Positions 1 through 9,589 of a stretch of 45,636 bases of DNA are shown piece after piece. This stretch comes from Thecamonas trahens ATCC 50062. Lineage: Eukaryota; Apusozoa; Apusomonadida; Apusomonadidae. Each line of letters starts with the position of its first letter. The first letter of the stretch is position 1. Under the pieces are notes generated by a model. That model saw only the letters and a list, made by a program, of their open reading frames with translations, made no database searches and was not told the origin of the DNA. The stretch covers positions 572,959-618,594 of the forward strand of contig NW_013657673.1 of the NCBI RefSeq assembly GCF_000142905.1, read 5' to 3'. A program made the translations under genes and the position numbers.

Positions 1-1
1 G

Positions 2-1050
2 GCCGCAGAGGTCTCTGATGGCTCGGCGGGCGACCACGCCGCACCTGCGCTCTCGTCCTACTCGGGCGATGCGGCCGGCTACCGGGGCCTCTCGCCAGCC
101 ACCGACTCATCCTACTCGGCCGATGCCGCCACCAACGACGCACCGAAGCGTGGCAAGAAGGGGAGGAAGGGAAGGAATGGCAAGAAGGGCAAAAGCAAGA
201 AGGTTGCGGCCGCAGAGGTCTCTGATGGCTCGGCGGGTGACCACGCTGCACCTGCGCCCTCGTCTTACTCGGGCGATGCGGCCGGCTACCGGGACCTCTC
301 GCCCGTGGCGGACTCGTCGTATTCAGCTGATGCCGCCACCAACTACGCACCAAAGGCCAACGCAAAGAAGAAGAAAATGTCGCGTGCTGCGCTTGCTGCG
401 TCGTCCTACAACTCACCTAGAGACACGGCGTTCTCATCGTCACCAGCGGGCTCAGCCTCGTCGTATGGTACTGATCACCTTCGCCGAACTACAGAAGCAT
501 TCACTCGCCGCTCCGAGCGGGAAATGTCGTCCTACTCGGGCGATGCGGCCGGCTACCGGGGCCTCTCGCCCGTGGCGGACTCGTCGTACTCAGCTGATGC
601 CGCCACCAACTACGCACCGAAGCGCGGCAAGAAGGGCAAGAAGGGCAAGAAGGGCAAGAAGGGCAAAAGCAAGAAGGTCGCGGCCGCAGAGGTCTCTGAT
701 GGCTCGGCGGGCGACCACGCCGCACCTGCGCTCTCGTCCTACTCGGGCGATGCGGCCGGCTACCAGGGCCTCTCGCCCGTGGCGGACTCGTCGTATTCAG
801 CTGATACCGCCACCAACTACGCACCGAAGCGCGGCAAGAAGGGCAAGAAGGGCAAGAAGGGCAAGAAGGGCAAGAAGGGCAAAAACAAGAAGGTTGCGGC
901 CGCAGAGGTCTCTGATGGCTCGGCGGGTGACCACGCCGCACCTGCACCATCATCCTACTCGGGCGATGCGGCCGGCTACCGCGGTCTCTTGCCAGCCACC
1001 GACTCATCCTACTCGGCCGATGCCGCCACCAACTATGCACCAAAGACCAA
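2..1050 (+). repeat. In-frame coding tandem repeat, about 207-216 bp unit
   Basis: Module starts are spaced 207 (53 to 260), 267 (260 to 527), 207 (527 to 734) and 216 (734 to 950) bases apart. All spacings are multiples of three. The 9-base difference between two units is exactly one extra Lys-Gly-Lys triplet in the AAGAAGGGC run. The 260-527 interval has lost the lysine run and carries a diverged linker instead. Near-identity of units, including synonymous sites, points to recent duplication or ongoing homogenisation. Confidence 0.9.
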
Positions 1051-1564
1051 GGCAAAGAAGAAGAAAAGGTCGCGCGCCGCACCCGCCCCGCTGTCCAGCG
1101 AGTCTTCAGGCGATCGCGCGACGCCGCCCTCGCTCTCGTCTTCAACGGAGAGTGAGTATTCGACCGACATGGCGATGTACTCGCTCCGCAACCGGGAGCT
1201 TTCGTCGTATTCGACCAACGCCCGCGCCGCGTACCGTTCTCGCTTGCCGCCAACCTCGAACACGTCGTCATTTCTTCCGCCACGCCGTCGCAGACACATC
1301 CACCCGTCCATGTTTGATGCCGACACGGACTACGTCGACTTTCTGCGCCCGGGCGAGACCACCACTGCGCTCACCCGCGAGCCGTCGGCCTCGCCGCGCG
1401 CCGGCCGCTACCCGTCACGCAACTCGCACAAAGGTCGCTCCGCGCCCTACTCACAGTCGTACTACTCGGACGACGCCTACTCGGACTACGGCTACGCCGT
1501 CTCGCTCCGCATCCCTATCCACGCCGACCAGACCTTCCGGCCGCAGACCCTCACTCTCGAGTGA
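2..1564 (+). CDS. Lys/Ser/Tyr-rich tandem-repeat protein, 5' end outside window
   Basis: The reading frame is open from the first bases to a TGA at 1562-1564, so about 520 C-terminal residues are visible and the start lies upstream. Five copies of a module of about 32 residues, containing SSYSGDAAGY and SSYSADAATNYAPK, begin near 53, 260, 527, 734 and 950. Between most of them sit lysine-glycine runs (KKGKKG, of different lengths) and an AAEVSDGSAGDH linker. The last 170 residues are non-repetitive, rich in Ser, Tyr and Arg, with a stretch of consecutive arginines. No known domain, membrane segment or catalytic motif is visible. Clusters of Ser/Tyr next to lysine runs recall heavily modified structural or matrix proteins, but no function can be assigned. 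It converges on the protease gene, with 49 bases between the two stops. Expression of exactly this frame is likely because its repeats preserve the frame. Confidence 0.75.
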   Translation, partial: AAEVSDGSAGDHAAPALSSYSGDAAGYRGLSPATDSSYSADAATNDAPKRGKKGRKGRNGKKGKSKKVAAAEVSDGSAGDHAAPAPSSYSGDAAGYRDLSPVADSSYSADAATNYAPKANAKKKKMSRAALAASSYNSPRDTAFSSSPAGSASSYGTDHLRRTTEAFTRRSEREMSSYSGDAAGYRGLSPVADSSYSADAATNYAPKRGKKGKKGKKGKKGKSKKVAAAEVSDGSAGDHAAPALSSYSGDAAGYQGLSPVADSSYSADTATNYAPKRGKKGKKGKKGKKGKKGKNKKVAAAEVSDGSAGDHAAPAPSSYSGDAAGYRGLLPATDSSYSADAATNYAPKTKAKKKKRSRAAPAPLSSESSGDRATPPSLSSSTESEYSTDMAMYSLRNRELSSYSTNARAAYRSRLPPTSNTSSFLPPRRRRHIHPSMFDADTDYVDFLRPGETTTALTREPSASPRAGRYPSRNSHKGRSAPYSQSYYSDDAYSDYGYAVSLRIPIHADQTFRPQTLTLE

Positions 1565-1613
1565 TTGTCTTCATTCTCGCTACTTCCTCTCCCTCGCATC
1601 CACAGTGAAATCG

Positions 1614-4600
1614 TCAGAAACGCGGCGTTGGCTTTCGCTTGCCTTTCGGCTTGGGCGCGGGCTTGGGCCTGGGCGCAACCGCTGGCTTGGGTGCCGGCTT
1701 GGGTGCCGGCTTGGGCGCGGGCTTGGGCCTGGGCGCAACCGCCGGCTTGGGTGCTGGCTTGGGTGCTGGCTTGGGTGCTGGCTTGGGCGCAGTCTTGGGT
1801 GTCGGCTTCGGCAGCGGTTTCGGCAGTGACTTGGCAACCGGCTTGGCAACCGGCTTGGTAACCGGCGCCGTGCTTGGCCGCGGCAGCGGCTTGGGCTTGA
1901 GCTTGGCAGCACTGGCCGCTGCCGCCGGCACAGGCTTGGCCGGCAGAGGCTTGGCCGGCAGCGGCTTGGCCGGCAGCGGCTTGGCTCGCTCGGCGCTATT
2001 TGCAGGCTGGACCTTGGGCGACGTCCGCGCTGCGTTCTTGGACTTGGACTTCTTCTTCTTTTCTGCCGACGACGGCACCGGCGGTAGCGGCGTACTGGCC
2101 TTTGCCCGCGCCATCGCATCCAGCTGCGCCGGAACCGCCACAGCCACGGGCGCGGCTGCAGGCACCGGCGCTGGAGCGGACGGCCGCTTTGTCCGCGACT
2201 TGGTCTTGGGCGGCTTGGAGCGGAGCGGCGTGACCTGGATGTGGGTGAGCGGCACCACACCCTCGGTGGCCCCCATCCGCACTAGAGCCCATCCGTCGTC
2301 GTACCGCTCCAACACCAACATCTCCATCCCCATCTCCATCGCGAGCTCGTCGTCCGATCGCGGCTCGAACGGATACAGCGCCTTGGCCGCCACCGTGCCG
2401 AGGTACGACGTCGGCATGACACCGGGCTCGGCGTCCTGGCGTCCCACCGCCACAACCTCGGACCACCCATCCGGAAAGTGCCGGAGGACCATAAACTCGT
2501 CGCCGGCCGACACACCCACAAGCTCGCCCTCACTGGCAATGCCCGAGAACGGTGCAATCGCCCGCATCAGCGGCGTGTCCACTGCCGGTCCACCCCGCCC
2601 CGCTCCTGCAGCCAGAGGCGCGTGAGCCCCCGCTCCCGCCACGGCAGCACCAAAGCTCTTGCCCACCGTCGACACTGTGTTCGGCACGGGGCAAGCATGT
2701 CGAGTGAATACGGCTGCTCGTCACCATACGGTGACGCAATCGTGAGGAGGAGCGCGTTACGCGCCGCCGCCCGCCGGCGCATCGCCACCACTCCTGCAAA
2801 CACCGCCAGGCAGACAGCGCAAGCCGACGCGCCCACAACCACAAAGAAAATCGTCGATGACGTCATCGACTCGTCCTTGGACGGCGCCGCGCCAACCTGC
2901 GCTGCGCCGGCCGAGACCTGGCCAGTCCCGCTCGCCGCGTTGTCGCACGGGCCAAGGCAGTCACGCGCTGCCGCAGGCCGCGCCAGCTGGTCGCATGCAT
3001 CCTCCGGCGCCTCAGCCGGCGGCGTCACCGCCATGTCCTGGCACTTGATGACTCGTGTCTCTTGCCCCAACTGCGCGCACGCCGCCGGGCACGTACTCCA
3101 CGAACCGGCCACCCACGTGTGGATTGAGCACACAACCCAGTGTTGCAGGTCTGCTGCAGCGCCGGCATGGGATCAGTGCAGAAGGTGTCGGCCACCACAG
3201 CCGATCCGTCGCGGTAGCACGTCGCCGTCCGGGTCTGGAGCCCTTCCGGGCCGCACGGCTCCGAGCAGGTGGTCCACCCCGACGTCACCCATGCATACGT
3301 CGGGCACGCCTGAGTATTGCATATCTGCGTCGCTGCCGGCTGCGTACCGGCGTCACAGTTGGCATCGGCCACCGTCGAACCTGTCGACGACTCGCACTCG
3401 ACCGTCCGGCTCTGGCTCCCCCCGCCGCAAGCCACCGAGCACGAGCCCCACGAGCCGGCCACCCAAGAGTAGGTCACACACACCTGCGAGTTGCACGACT
3501 GACTCGTCGCTGGCTTGCTGCCGGCGTCGCAGTTTGTCTCGGCGACAATCGTCCCGGTCGCCGACTCGACGCAATCCACGCTGCGGCTCTGGCTTCCGCC
3601 GCCGCACGCCACCGAGCAAGCGCCAAACGACCCAGTCTGCCACGAGTACGTCGCGCACGACTGGGTGTTGCATGCCTGGCTCGTCGACGGCTTGGCCGCC
3701 TCGATCTCGCACAGTGCATCGTCGATGACCGTACCTGACGCCAGCTGGCACGTCACCGGACGAGTCGCGACACCACCGCCGCAGCTGACTGAACAAGCGC
3801 CGTACGTGCCGACAGACCAATCAATGGTGTCTGGGTACCAGTTTGTCGTCATCGAGATGGCGTTGTTGAGCGACCGCGCGTTGTCCGAAACGTCCGCCAC
3901 CCCGGTCGGCTGTCCGTTGTGCGTCCGCAGCGGCGACGAGTGGTGCTTGACCCGCGTGCCCGGCGAGTACGCCATGGCCGACCGGTACGCATTGCCACTC
4001 CAGTGATGCCCGAGCGAGTAGGGATGGAGCTTCACACCGTCGTTCGCCAGGTCATGGTTACATCCCATGTTGTGGCCGTGCTCGTGCGCAAAGGTGTAGT
4101 ACCCCACAGCGCACGACTGCTTGCACACCGCCACCGCGTACACCGGCGACTGGTTCATCGACGTTGCCACATACCCTACGCCACACGATCCGCCGTGTGT
4201 CTGCGTCCACAACGAGCCGATGTCTGCGCCGTACATAGCCCGGATCGAGGTCACGTCCGAAAACACCCCGTTGTTGTTGCGAAAGTCGGTAAGCATGTTC
4301 GAACCCGAGCTCAGCTCGGTGTACGCATACTCCTTGGTGTACACAATCCGCATGTGCATGTTGACGCCAGAGTTCTGGTAGATCTCATTCGATTCGGTCT
4401 CGCCGAGCAGAATGTGCGCCTCAGCCGCCGACGTCCCGCCGCGCCCGTTCTTCATCGCGGTCGTGTACGCCACAAACACGTCCAGGATCGGCACGCCGCC
4501 CGCAGTCGTGTCGTCCGATGCTAGCCGGTTGGCGGCGTCGCTGGACTCGTCGTCCGCCATCGCAGCGTCGGCCGGCGGAAGCACAGACTCCTCGTCAGGA

Positions 4601-5693
4601 AACCGCTGCTGGTCGATGGTCCGCACCTTGTGCATCGGGTCTGGGTCATTCTCGCCACTTCCATGGTACCGAAGCTGATAGTGCTCCAGCGGGGCGCTCG
4701 GGTCCTTGTGGGCCTCGTGGACAAGGTTGGCCACCACCACGTGCCTGTGCACTACCAGTGTCGCAGTTCCACACGCCTGGTGCGCCATGGCGTCCTTGGC
4801 CGCACACAGCAGCGTTGCACTCACCGCGAGCGCGTTGTGCAGCCGGCGCGACGTCGACGTGACCTGGACCCGGAATATCTCCTCGTGAACTGCCATCTCA
4901 AACTCGATGCCCGGCGCCAGCGACTCGGCAAGCTCCGGGTCGACAAACACCGCCTCTCGCCGCACAACCTCGTCGTCAATGGGCGACGCCTCGTCAAACG
5001 CCAGCGCAGGCACTGTCGCCTTTGACAACAGCGGGCGCACGTTGCCACGGTCGTCACCCGCAAGCCCGGTCGCCACGTACTCACCCGTGTACACGGCACG
5101 CTCAAACGAGCTGTCGTGGGCCAGGCCTGCGTCGCTGCGCATCTTGCGCTGCTCCGTCGCGGTGTATGCGTATGCCACGTTGGGCTGGAGGCCTGCAAGC
5201 TCGCGCGGCTCGACCTCCCACGCTCCTGTTGCGCCGTCGGCCGCCACATGAGCATCGCCAGCATACCGCGCCGTCGTGCGGGCCACCACGCTCCCGTCCT
5301 TTGCCACCAGCTCGACAGCAAACGAGGTACGGAACGGATTGGAGCCCATCACCAGGCCGTGATCGATGCGAACCGCTACGGAAAGTCACCCCCAGATGCC
5401 AGCCAGCCACGAAACACACATATACGACAGCAATTGCATCAGGCCCACCACGTTGGTCAATCACCACCACATACCACACACAGCATGGTAGGGAGGTGGC
5501 GCAACAATGAGGTACACGTCGTTCATCGAAATGTTCATCGAAAATAGGTTTTTTTTTTGGAAGCGTTGGTGACGGGAAAAAAAAGGGGGGGGGCAGAGTG
5601 AGTCGGTTGGACGGCCGTGCTCCGCCCACCGTGCGTCCGTCAGAAGAGGTCTCCGAAGGTGTGACCGGAGCAAGCACGGCGGGGGGGCGGGGG

Positions 5694-5724
<31 letters not shown>

Positions 5725-5785
5725 TACCTTGGATTGTGATAGAGAGACAGACAACAAACGCGACTAGTACAACCACATTGGCCAT
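1614..5785 (-). CDS. Membrane-anchored ADAM-like zinc metalloprotease with TSP1 repeats and cytoplasmic SH3 domains
   Basis: Exon 1 (5785-5728) encodes a signal peptide starting MANVVVLVAFVVC. An intron (5727-5376, GTACGT...TAG) joins in phase to exon 2 (5375-1614). The product is about 1,273 residues. Order: prodomain (20-310); reprolysin-like catalytic domain (about 314-530) with zinc site HEHGHNMGCNHD at 4086-4051 and a Met-turn (SAMAYSP); five thrombospondin type-1 repeats (about 535-830) with WxxxSxC..CGGG cores; a transmembrane helix (about 857-883) followed by RRR; two SH3 domains (about 955-1011 and 1013-1066); and a PAPKP-type tail. Two one-base gaps interrupt the frame, inside the fifth TSP1 repeat near 3122 and in a CCCC run near 2692. 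The domain pattern continues across both, so deletion errors are more likely than separate genes. Without the joins there would be a secreted protease, a TSP1/TM fragment and a free SH3 protein. Homology of protease, TSP1 and SH3 parts is firm; the single-chain structure is inferred. Confidence 0.78.
5694..5721. repeat. (AG)n dinucleotide microsatellite inside an intron
   Basis: About fourteen AG units on the plus strand lie just inside the 5' end of the protease gene's only intron. On the coding strand this is a (CT)n pyrimidine tract directly after the GTACGT donor. A-run and G-run tracts follow at 5550-5595. Confidence 0.95.
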
Positions 5786-6273
5786 GGTTGGTACTGTTGG
5801 AGTGGAATGGCAATGGCCTTGGTCGTGTGGTGGCTGGCGCGTCTGTTCGGCTCCCGCGAGCCCATTTCCGCTGTTTTCGGCTCATTTGTTGCATAATATT
5901 GGTCACTGGTCGTAGCCATGATTGAGGATGGTTGGCGGTGGAGGCAGCTGACGGTCGAGTGAGTGCTGGGTGCGTATGGCGCGTATATAGCTGTAGCTGT
6001 AGGCTGTCGCCATGCACAACAGCTATTCCATCCGATGGAGTCGCTGTCTGTGCAAGCATCAAATAGGGTGACAACCATGAGCATCACGGCCATCCTTCTC
6101 CATCCTCCTTCTCCATCCCTCCCATGGCTACCCCCCCCCCCCCCTCCCCTCGAGCCCAGCGACGGTCGGCGTGGCATCGACCTTGACCTCGTCCCCCGTT
6201 CCCGAGCTCCAGCTCTGGCCAGTCACCTCACTACGCGACGGTAGCGCCACACGTCGCCAACCCACCGCCAGCC
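5786..6273. promoter_or_regulatory. Divergent intergenic region between protease and secretory-protein genes
   Basis: This 488-base stretch separates two divergent start codons (5785 minus, 6274 plus), so it should contain both promoters. A TATATAG sits at about 5984. A run of fourteen C residues occurs at 6131-6144. No open frame here looks coding. Promoter function is inferred only from position. Confidence 0.4.
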
Positions 6274-8549
6274 ATGACCACCACAGTATCCGCAATTGTC
6301 GTGGTTGTGGCCGTGGTGGCTCTGGCCACCTCTACCGTTGGGCATGGCGGAGCAGGCGGAGCAGCAGGCGGAGCAGCTCGCGGCGGCAGCGGGCAAGGAG
6401 CAAGCAGCCCACCGGTGATGCTGCCGTACCATGTCGAGGTTGTTCTTGCTGGACGAGGATGGAAGGAAATTGGTGTGGAAATGGCTCCTGCGGTGGCTGC
6501 GCTGCTCTCATCGGTTCATCCTCTTCATGTTCCCTGGCTACTGGATGGGGAGAGTCCACGGAGAGTGAGGGTTGGACTGGGCATGGCATACACGGCAAGA
6601 GTCACTCCAGATAACGTTGATGAGGGCATTGCATCGCTCATTACTGCACGGGCCATGTCAGCAGATCGGAACGGCGATACGGTGGCTGTGCCGCGGGGCG
6701 ATACCGGGACGGCCGAGAGTGACGTCCTCGTCGACGATGTCCGCCTCATCGGCGCGGAGGAAGTCGAGGCCTTTATCAACAAGAACGTGGTGACGGCTGC
6801 TCCTGCGGCGAGCGCCGATGTCCAGCATGCGCTGCCGCTGCTGGGTACGGTGGTTTTGTGGCGCCCGGTGTCGACGCTTCTGTTGGCGCGTACGGCTACA
6901 GCTACGCCGGCGAAGGGGCGACGTCGGCGTGGGTCGGGGCATCTGGCCGGCTGGTGGTAGTCGACGTCGAGGCCGCCGTCCTCGAGTTTGGCCGCATCGA
7001 CCACGGCCCGTCGTCTGTCCTCCGCTCGACCTTTCCGCGCCGATCCGGTACGCTCGAAGCCGGTGCGCTGGCGCAGACCGTCATTTCGGCCATGGAGCGG
7101 GTCTTTGCTCCGGACGTGGTTCCGGCAGCGACGCCGCTCCGCGCACTCAAGCCCGACTCGGCGGCTGACAAGGTCCTCGTCTCAATTGTCGAGTTCCACG
7201 ACTCGGTTGTCGCCGACAACGCGTATGTGCGTGCGGTTGACGTAGAGGCGGTCTTGGCCGAAGCCTCCAAGCTGACGACGCCGTGGCGGTCGGTCCTTGT
7301 GGCGCACGGGCGGCACGGGCTTCACGACCACAAGCACGTGGCTATGGCGCTGCAGCAGGCACTGGTCGCTGGCTCGCGGATGGAGGCTGTCACGCGCACA
7401 GGCGACCGCGCTCAGTCGCCCGAGTACACTCTCGTCTCGCGGCCGTACATCGACGCCAACCTCCTTCGCGCTGCGCTTGCAGAGGCGTCGGACATGCTCG
7501 CTGGCGGCCTGCTCGAAAACTCGCCATACCACTCGATCCTATTTGAGAGTCGCGGCGGCGAGGCCAAGCCACATGCACGTGTGGTGCCTGTCTACGTCTT
7601 TGAGCTCGCGCGGCTCCCGCGCGGCGTGTTGTTTGGCGACGGCTCACGGGTGGTGGCGTTTGATGACTGCGTCCTAGTCCTGGCGCCGCAGGCTGAGACT
7701 CTGCTGCCGCTGTTTGACGTCAGCGGAGTCCGGACGGCAGTCTCGCGCAGAGTTATGCGCCCGGTGCTGGCCGGCATCGCTCGCGCCGTCGCCGGCCTCG
7801 TCCCCTACACCGAGGCCTGGTCTGCGGCACGGGGCAAGATCGAGACCTCGTACCAATGGGCAGTAGGCGGGCATGCGTACGGTGAGTTTGCGCGTGGGTA
7901 CGAAAGCCTTGGCGACGCCGATGGGGTGCGAGGCCGGGTGCTGATGAGCGAGGCGATGCGGCACATGGACACTGCCGTGTGGCTTTACGAGAGTGTCGTC
8001 GACGCAGCGGAGGAGTTTGCGCGCGAGCTAATGTACAACGCGGCTGGCGATGATCTCTCGCACAGCCACGCGGCGACGATGCTCGGCGAGCGACTGTTCA
8101 TTGACCGGCTCTTCCACTACCGCTACGCCGAGGTGCTGGTCGCCTCGTCGCGGGTCCGCGAGACGGTTGCCTACCTCCATGACGAGCTCGCCCGCGAGGA
8201 GGGCGCCATCCGAACCGCGCTCCTGGCGTGGATGGATGGCGCGCCTGGGTACCTTGAGCTTGTTGTTGATGCCCGCCGGCGTATGGACGAGTTTGCGGCG
8301 CGGGCGGCGAGCACGCTGCAGCAGGCGCGCGCCGATCTCGAGTGCTGCGAGTTTGTGCACGAGACGGCGCCGACCAACATGACGACTATCTCGTCGACAA
8401 TGCCGCTCATGGTTGCGGTCATGGTTGCGGTCATGGTGGTTCTCGTCCGCCAAAAGGAGCTTGATGTCCACCGGATGCAGGATCGCCACGACGTGCTCTT
8501 TGCCCGCCGCGCCCGCCGCGCCCGGCTCAGCGGCCCCTCCCGCCGGTGA
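6274..8549 (+). CDS. Unrecognised secretory / type I membrane protein, about 758 aa
   Basis: It starts at ATG 6274 with a clear signal peptide (MTTTVSAIVVVVAVVALATS), then a Gly-rich linker. A large ordered region of mixed alpha/beta character follows. Near the C terminus a hydrophobic helix (about residues 706-730, PLMVAVMVAVMVVLV) precedes a basic tail (RRARRARLS), giving type I topology. The frame slips once in a TTTT run (6854-6857); adding one T makes the strand LGTVVF run into VAPGVDA, and the downstream frame stays open to 8549. I do not recognise the family firmly. The segment VVPVYVFELARLP...VAFDDCVLVL faintly recalls the plant secretory-pathway DUF7906 proteins, from memory only. 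It converges on SFT2 with 34 bases between stops. Confidence 0.68.
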
Positions 8550-8583
8550 TACCCTCGCCCTTCTCGCCGCAGAGCTCTTAGTC

Positions 8584-9320
8584 TCAATTGAACGACAGCG
8601 CCGAGCCGCACGTCGACTTGAGGCACGAGAGCACGATCTTGCGCCCATACGGAATGTACGAGAGGTACAGCCAGGCCAGCGCCGAGACCTGGACAAGGAC
8701 CAAGACGACGGTTGTCGGCCGGGCCTTGAGCACCAGCGCTGAGTAGAGCGTGCAAGCCAGCGAGAGAAAGTAGACAATCGACGCGCCTCGCCGTGATGCC
8801 TTGCACATGTTCGTCATGTACCGTGCCGGCCCCACAAACATCATCGACGACAGAATCGACAGAATGTTGCCCAGCGTGTACACCAGCGCAAACTTGTACA
8901 GCCTCAGCGTTGTCAGGTACGTCGTCGAGAACAGCGAGAGAATCATCCCAAGACCAAAGGTGATGACAAAGCCGTAGAATCTCTATCCCCCCCCGAAGCC
9001 AGCATCAGCAACAATCAGCAGCATCGACACCAGCCGCCGCCACAGCCAGAGCAACAGCAGCCAGCCAAGTCAACAGCCCAGCCACATGCCCAGCCACAAG
9101 CCCAGCCGCATCCACAACCACAACCACACATGTTCCCGCCCACACATTCCGTGAGTCCATTCCCATTCACCCCACGCTCCCCTTCGCGCTCTCACACCCT
9201 CGCGCCCTCGCGTTGCCGTACCGTCGACGTTGACATAGTGAGCGAGTTGTTGAGCTCACCAAGAAAGCCACCGGCCTCCTCATCCACCGGCGGCGGCTGG
9301 GAGGTCCGAAACCACCTCAT
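8584..9320 (-). CDS. SFT2: SFT2-family vesicle transport protein
   Basis: A four-helix Golgi membrane protein implicated in endosome-to-Golgi retrograde traffic and vesicle fusion. Exon 1 (9320-9222, 33 codons) encodes a cytosolic N terminus beginning MRWFRTSQPPP and ending NNSLTMSTST. The intron is 9221-8983 (GTACGG...ATAG, 239 bases, phase 0). Exon 2 (8982-8584) encodes RFYGF then the membrane core. Family hallmarks are visible: YTLGNILSILSSMMFVGP, the VYFLSLACTLYSALVLK helix and WLYLSYIPYGR near the end. The joined length of 165 residues matches the family (about 160-215). The splice restores the family's S-L-x-x-T-x-R-x-Y-G-F junction, which supports both intron borders. It shares a 269-base divergent upstream region with the coiled-coil gene. 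Confidence 0.9.
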
Positions 9321-9589
9321 GCTCCCGCGGCACAACCACCAAGACAAGTGGTAGTGCGTCGCGAGAAAGGGCAGTCAACTGCCACCACCCTGCTCACGGC
9401 CTTGTCGGTGCCTACCCCTCGCCGCGCTCGCTGGGCGAGCTGGCAAGGAACGCCCGCTCGATTTCACGGCCTTTTCCTGGAGATGACAAACTGGCAGGCG
9501 ATCGTGATCAGGCTCCGGTTCCGGGCTCGGACTTGGGGCACGTGCGCACGTGCTTGGCGTCGGGTGCGGCATCACCAAGACTCGTCGCC

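Noticed and set aside
18-1829. Arg/Pro-rich 603-codon plus frame over the repeat gene
   Set aside because: Shadow of the repeat in another frame; it runs past the stop of the real gene into antisense of the SH3 gene tail.
1639-2625. Gly/Leu/Ala-rich 328-codon plus frame over the PAPKP tail and SH3 region
   Set aside because: It is antisense to two clear SH3 domains and arises from the Pro/Ala/Lys repeat on the other strand.
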